Source: Verrucomicrobiota bacterium (GTDB lineage Bacteria > Verrucomicrobiota > Verrucomicrobiia > Verrucomicrobiales > Verrucomicrobiaceae). Taken from it: 9,173 nucleotides of DNA. The notes beneath the pieces were generated by a model that saw only the letters and a program-made list of their open reading frames with translations, made no database searches and was not told where the DNA came from. Position 1 is the first letter of the stretch. Each line of letters opens with the position of its first letter. Below are positions 7,007-9,173 of this stretch, one piece after another. The position numbers were made by a program, and so were the translations under genes. The DNA lies in the NCBI GenBank assembly GCA_021413535.1, contig JAIOQF010000333.1:1-9173 (forward strand), given 5' to 3'.

Positions 7007-8184
7007 GCCGCAGGTTCCATGAGAAGTATCTTTTGATACAGCGACGTAAGTGCCGCGCCAGTGGCTTCCAACGAAAATTGCTCCTGCGCCATCCGCCTTG
7101 CGCTCTCACCTAGCTGCGCGCGCAATGCCCCGTCGACCAACATCCGTTTCATCGCCATCACCAGCGTTTCAATTTCGCACGTCACCACCATGCCCGCGCC
7201 TTGCCTTGCTCCTTCCACGGCCAACGCCACGCCTCTCGTGCTGAGGCAGGCTACCCCCGCAGCCATGGCCTCCAGCAATGCGATGCCGAAGTTCTCCGAA
7301 TGCGAAGGCAGCACAAAGAGGGTGGCAGCCGCGAGCGCACTGAGTTTTACATCACCATCAAGCTGTCCCGTCCATGTTGTTTTGTTGGCAATGGCCAGTC
7401 GCGCTGCAAGTCCCCTGAGTTCTTTCGTATATTCTTCATTTCCGCCTCCAGCGATGACGAGATGGATATCGGGATTTGTTTCCTGAAGCATTGCAAACGC
7501 CTCCATCAGTAACTCCAGCCCTTTTTTGGGATCGAGGCGCGAGAGAAACAGGATGACTTGTTTTCCGCGGGTTTCTGGAAAACGCTCTTTGAATACTTCG
7601 GCCGCCGGCAGGTGTTGGAACGGTGTCAGATCAATGCCCAGCGGGATGACGTGCGCTGGTGCTTTGATTTGCAAATGGGCCGCCTCATCCCGTTCCTGCG
7701 TGCTGGTATAATGAATGGCGGCCGCGCTGTCGAGCAGGGGCTTTTCGATTAAACGAAAGGACCACTGCTTTACCCGACGGCGGCGTTGCTGCATACCGTA
7801 GGCATTGAGCAATCCGAGCGGACGAATGATGTAAGGCACGCCGCGCGCGCGGGCCACGCGCGCGGCAGAGATGCTGGCAAAGGAAAACAGCGCGTGAATG
7901 TGAACGAGGTCATAGTTCTTTACATGGCTGCGGAGCCATGCATGCAACGGGAGTGAAGCCTTGTAAAAATGAGTCTGACGTTTGAAAAAAAACAGGGTGC
8001 AGCCTTCCCGTTCCACCCGCTTTCCGAACTCAATGTCCTGGGCCCCGGCATCCGCATCAGTGATCGTAGTGACTACATCCACGGTGATGCCCTGTATGGT
8101 CAGACTCCGGGCCATGAGTGGCAGCGCATGGCTGGGACCACCGTCTCGTTTATCGAGCGAGGGGATGACGTGCAGGACGCGCAT
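7003..8184 (-). CDS. GT4 family glycosyltransferase
   Basis: A 393-residue retaining GT-B glycosyltransferase. The N-terminal acceptor domain begins MRVLHVIPSLDKRDGGPSHA, with the Gly-rich loop typical of GT4 enzymes, and continues with DLVHIHALFSF (92-102) and IIRPLGLLNAYG (119-130). The donor domain has VIPLGIDLTPF (179-189), LSRLDPKKGLELL (214-226) with the phosphate-binding Arg/Lys, LVIAGGG (242-248) and the E-x7-E site Glu297...Glu305 inside SENFGIALLEAMAAG (296-310). Family identity is clear; sugar and linkage are not. It is the first gene after the 70-bp gap with the hairpin and is the head of the chain of 4-base overlaps. No Shine-Dalgarno lies at the normal distance from the ATG; a GAAGGGA sits 16 nt upstream inside the hairpin stem. 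Confidence 0.93.
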   Translation of the reverse strand: MRVLHVIPSLDKRDGGPSHALPLMARSLTIQGITVDVVTTITDADAGAQDIEFGKRVEREGCTLFFFKRQTHFYKASLPLHAWLRSHVKNYDLVHIHALFSFASISAARVARARGVPYIIRPLGLLNAYGMQQRRRRVKQWSFRLIEKPLLDSAAAIHYTSTQERDEAAHLQIKAPAHVIPLGIDLTPFQHLPAAEVFKERFPETRGKQVILFLSRLDPKKGLELLMEAFAMLQETNPDIHLVIAGGGNEEYTKELRGLAARLAIANKTTWTGQLDGDVKLSALAAATLFVLPSHSENFGIALLEAMAAGVACLSTRGVALAVEGARQGAGMVVTCEIETLVMAMKRMLVDGALRAQLGESARRMAQEQFSLEATGAALTSLYQKILLMEPAA

Positions 8185-8254
8185 GAAAGTAGTTTGCGAG
8201 TCCCTTCGCGGCTGTCTGTATCAATCTCGCGAAGGGACTCGCGAGCAATTATGC
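8185..8254 (-). promoter_or_regulatory. Intergenic leader with mutually exclusive hairpins before the glycosyltransferase block
   Basis: This is the largest non-coding gap in the window. It carries a perfect 15-bp inverted repeat (arms 8196-8210 and 8228-8242, loop 17 nt). In the minus-strand RNA the second arm contains GAAGGGA, the only Shine-Dalgarno-like sequence near the next ATG, 16 nt away. A smaller stem, CTCGCG with CGCGAG (8226-8231 and 8240-8245, 8-nt loop), uses the first arm and cannot coexist with the long stem. No U-tract follows, so it is not a classic intrinsic terminator. A role in mRNA stability or translation is inference. Confidence 0.4.
8196..8242. repeat. Perfect 15-bp inverted repeat (hairpin)
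   Basis: GCGAGTCCCTTCGCG at 8196-8210 is the exact reverse complement of CGCGAAGGGACTCGC at 8228-8242, separated by 17 bases. Pairing on the transcript strand does not extend further in either direction. It lies wholly between the stop of the asparagine-synthase gene and the start of the GT4 gene. I did not notice a second copy in the window, so a dispersed REP-like element can be neither claimed nor excluded. Confidence 0.9.
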
Positions 8255-9173
8255 TCAGTGGATTCCAACCGAACGGCACCAGTGATGAAACATGAATACG
8301 CTCCAGCGTTGATACCAAGCGACCGCCGGCACCGGAAGATTCTTCATGGCATTGTCGAAGACCGGCTTCCATTGCGGAGTCTCCATCCAGTCGGCGAATG
8401 GAAAGACGAATCCGCGTTTGGGCTGCTCAATCACCCATGCCGGAATCTCCGGCACGGCTTCGGCCAGGAGCTGCTTGCCCTGCTGGATGCGAACCGCAGC
8501 CGGGAGCCGGGCGATGGCGTGAAACAACCCGGCATCGACCAGCGGCACTCGCAGTTCCAATCCGTGGGCCATGCTCATCACGTCGCTGTCCCGCAGGAGC
8601 TGATTGCGCATGTAAAAGGTCAACTCCAGTTCGCTCACCGCGTTGAGTGGGTCGCTAGCCCCGGCTGCCAGCCCTGTGTAGCTGGCTTCTTTATCGGTCG
8701 CCCCGGTGGCATGCATGGCAAGTTTTTGTGCTTCTTCCACCAGATAGATGCCTCGATAAGAACGATAGGCTTCCCTTATGCTCACAGGTGACTTCAATAA
8801 GGCACCGACCCTGCGCAATCGTGGGGACCACATGCGGGACCGGAGGATTTTCGATGTTATGGCACCGGCAAACGGGATCGCCTGAATGGCGTGGCAGGCC
8901 TTGAGCAGTGCGGGAATTTTCCAGAAAGAGGAGTAGCCTCCGAACAGTTCATCGCCGCCGAGCCCGGAGAGAACGACCTTGGCCCCTACTTCCCGCGCCA
9001 GACTGGAGACGACGTAGGTGTTGAACCCATCAATAGAAGGTTGATCGACCGAAGTAAGAAACTTCTCGAATATCTCACGGCCCAATGACGTGGTAAGACG
9101 CATTTCGTGATGAGTGCTCCCGAAGTGATCGGCGGTCCGCTTTGCGATCTGGCTTTCATCAAGTCCGGCGTCC
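8255..9173 (-). CDS. asnB: Asparagine synthase (glutamine-hydrolysing) family protein, C-terminal part; 5' end beyond the window
   Basis: Only the last 305 codons plus one base are visible; the frame is open to the right edge, so the true start lies outside. The visible part is the ATP-binding synthetase domain. It opens with DAGLDESQIAKRTADHFG and STHHE, the segment that normally follows the SGGxDS PP-loop, which is therefore just off the window, as is the N-terminal Cys glutaminase domain. Further hallmarks are DQPSIDGFNTY and VVLSGLGGDELFGGY, then LLRDSDVMSMAHGLELRVP, where the substrate pocket is completed, and KRGFVFPF near the end. The family activates a carboxylate as an adenylate and amidates it with ammonia from glutamine. 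In polysaccharide clusters such proteins may amidate uronic-acid sugars instead of making asparagine; here that is inference. The gene ends 70 bp before the GT4 gene. The Met at 9103 is internal, not the start. Confidence 0.93.
   Translation of the reverse strand, partial: DAGLDESQIAKRTADHFGSTHHEMRLTTSLGREIFEKFLTSVDQPSIDGFNTYVVSSLAREVGAKVVLSGLGGDELFGGYSSFWKIPALLKACHAIQAIPFAGAITSKILRSRMWSPRLRRVGALLKSPVSIREAYRSYRGIYLVEEAQKLAMHATGATDKEASYTGLAAGASDPLNAVSELELTFYMRNQLLRDSDVMSMAHGLELRVPLVDAGLFHAIARLPAAVRIQQGKQLLAEAVPEIPAWVIEQPKRGFVFPFADWMETPQWKPVFDNAMKNLPVPAVAWYQRWSVFMFHHWCRSVGIH

Noticed and set aside
7841..7865. GC-rich inverted repeat, arms CCGCGCGCG and CGCGCGCGG
   Set aside because: It is inside the GT4 gene, where it encodes an Ala/Arg/Val-rich helix (ARVARARG). 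The symmetry is explained by repeated GCG/CGC codons.
8196..8242. Intrinsic transcription terminator
   Set aside because: The stem is strong, but no run of T follows on either strand. The next gene starts 11 bases after the stem on the transcript strand and belongs to the same cluster.
7982..8791. Plus-strand open frame of 269 codons
   Set aside because: It crosses the GT4 start, the intergenic hairpin and the asparagine-synthase end on the opposite strand. The protein has no recognisable domain, while both minus-strand genes are clear.
1..9173. Mobile element, CRISPR, toxin-antitoxin, defence system or RNA gene
   Set aside because: No transposase, integrase, direct repeat array, tRNA-like fold or nuclease/toxin motif was found. 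Every long stretch is accounted for by polysaccharide genes.

Overview
The window is one continuous minus-strand gene cluster for making and polymerising a cell-surface polysaccharide (O-antigen, capsule or exopolysaccharide). It holds eight protein-coding genes, all read from right to left, and has almost no non-coding DNA. No tRNA, rRNA, CRISPR array, transposase or phage gene was seen. The genes suggest a Gram-negative bacterium with moderately GC-rich DNA. The long O-antigen-ligase-type protein with a helical tail and the WecA-type transferase with an unfamiliar cytoplasmic tail remind me of Verrucomicrobiota or related phyla. That placement is a low-confidence impression, not something the sequence proves.

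Layout in transcription order (high to low coordinates). (1) An asparagine-synthase-family amidotransferase, cut by the right window edge (9173-8255). (2) A 70-bp gap with a perfect 15-bp inverted repeat. (3) A GT4 glycosyltransferase (8184-7003). (4) A class I SAM methyltransferase (7006-6353). (5) A WaaE/KdtX-like GT2 glycosyltransferase starting at GTG (6356-5580). (6) A soluble dolichyl-phosphate-mannose-synthase-like GT2 protein (5583-4822). (7) A WbuB-like GT-B glycosyltransferase (4825-3686). (8) A WecA/TagO-type polyprenyl-phosphate sugar-1-phosphate transferase with about 135 extra C-terminal residues (3660-2218). (9) A Wzy/WaaL-type O-antigen polymerase or ligase with a long helical tail, which starts at 2240 and runs off the left edge (746 residues visible). 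Genes 3 to 7 are joined by four successive 4-base ATGA/GTGA stop-start overlaps. The transferase follows after 25 bp, and the polymerase start lies inside the transferase 3' end.

How the genes fit together (inference from families): the WecA-type enzyme loads the first sugar phosphate onto undecaprenyl phosphate, and the glycosyltransferases extend the lipid-linked unit. The methyltransferase and the asparagine-synthase-like enzyme may decorate it or its precursors (methylation, amidation). The Wzy/WaaL-type protein then polymerises the unit or transfers it to an acceptor. No flippase (Wzx), chain-length regulator (Wzz/Wzc) or export channel is in the window, so these would be expected outside it. 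The sugar structure cannot be read from the sequence.

The least explained elements are the C-terminal extension of the initiating transferase, the hairpin pair before the glycosyltransferase block, and the charged N-terminus and long tail of the polymerase/ligase.
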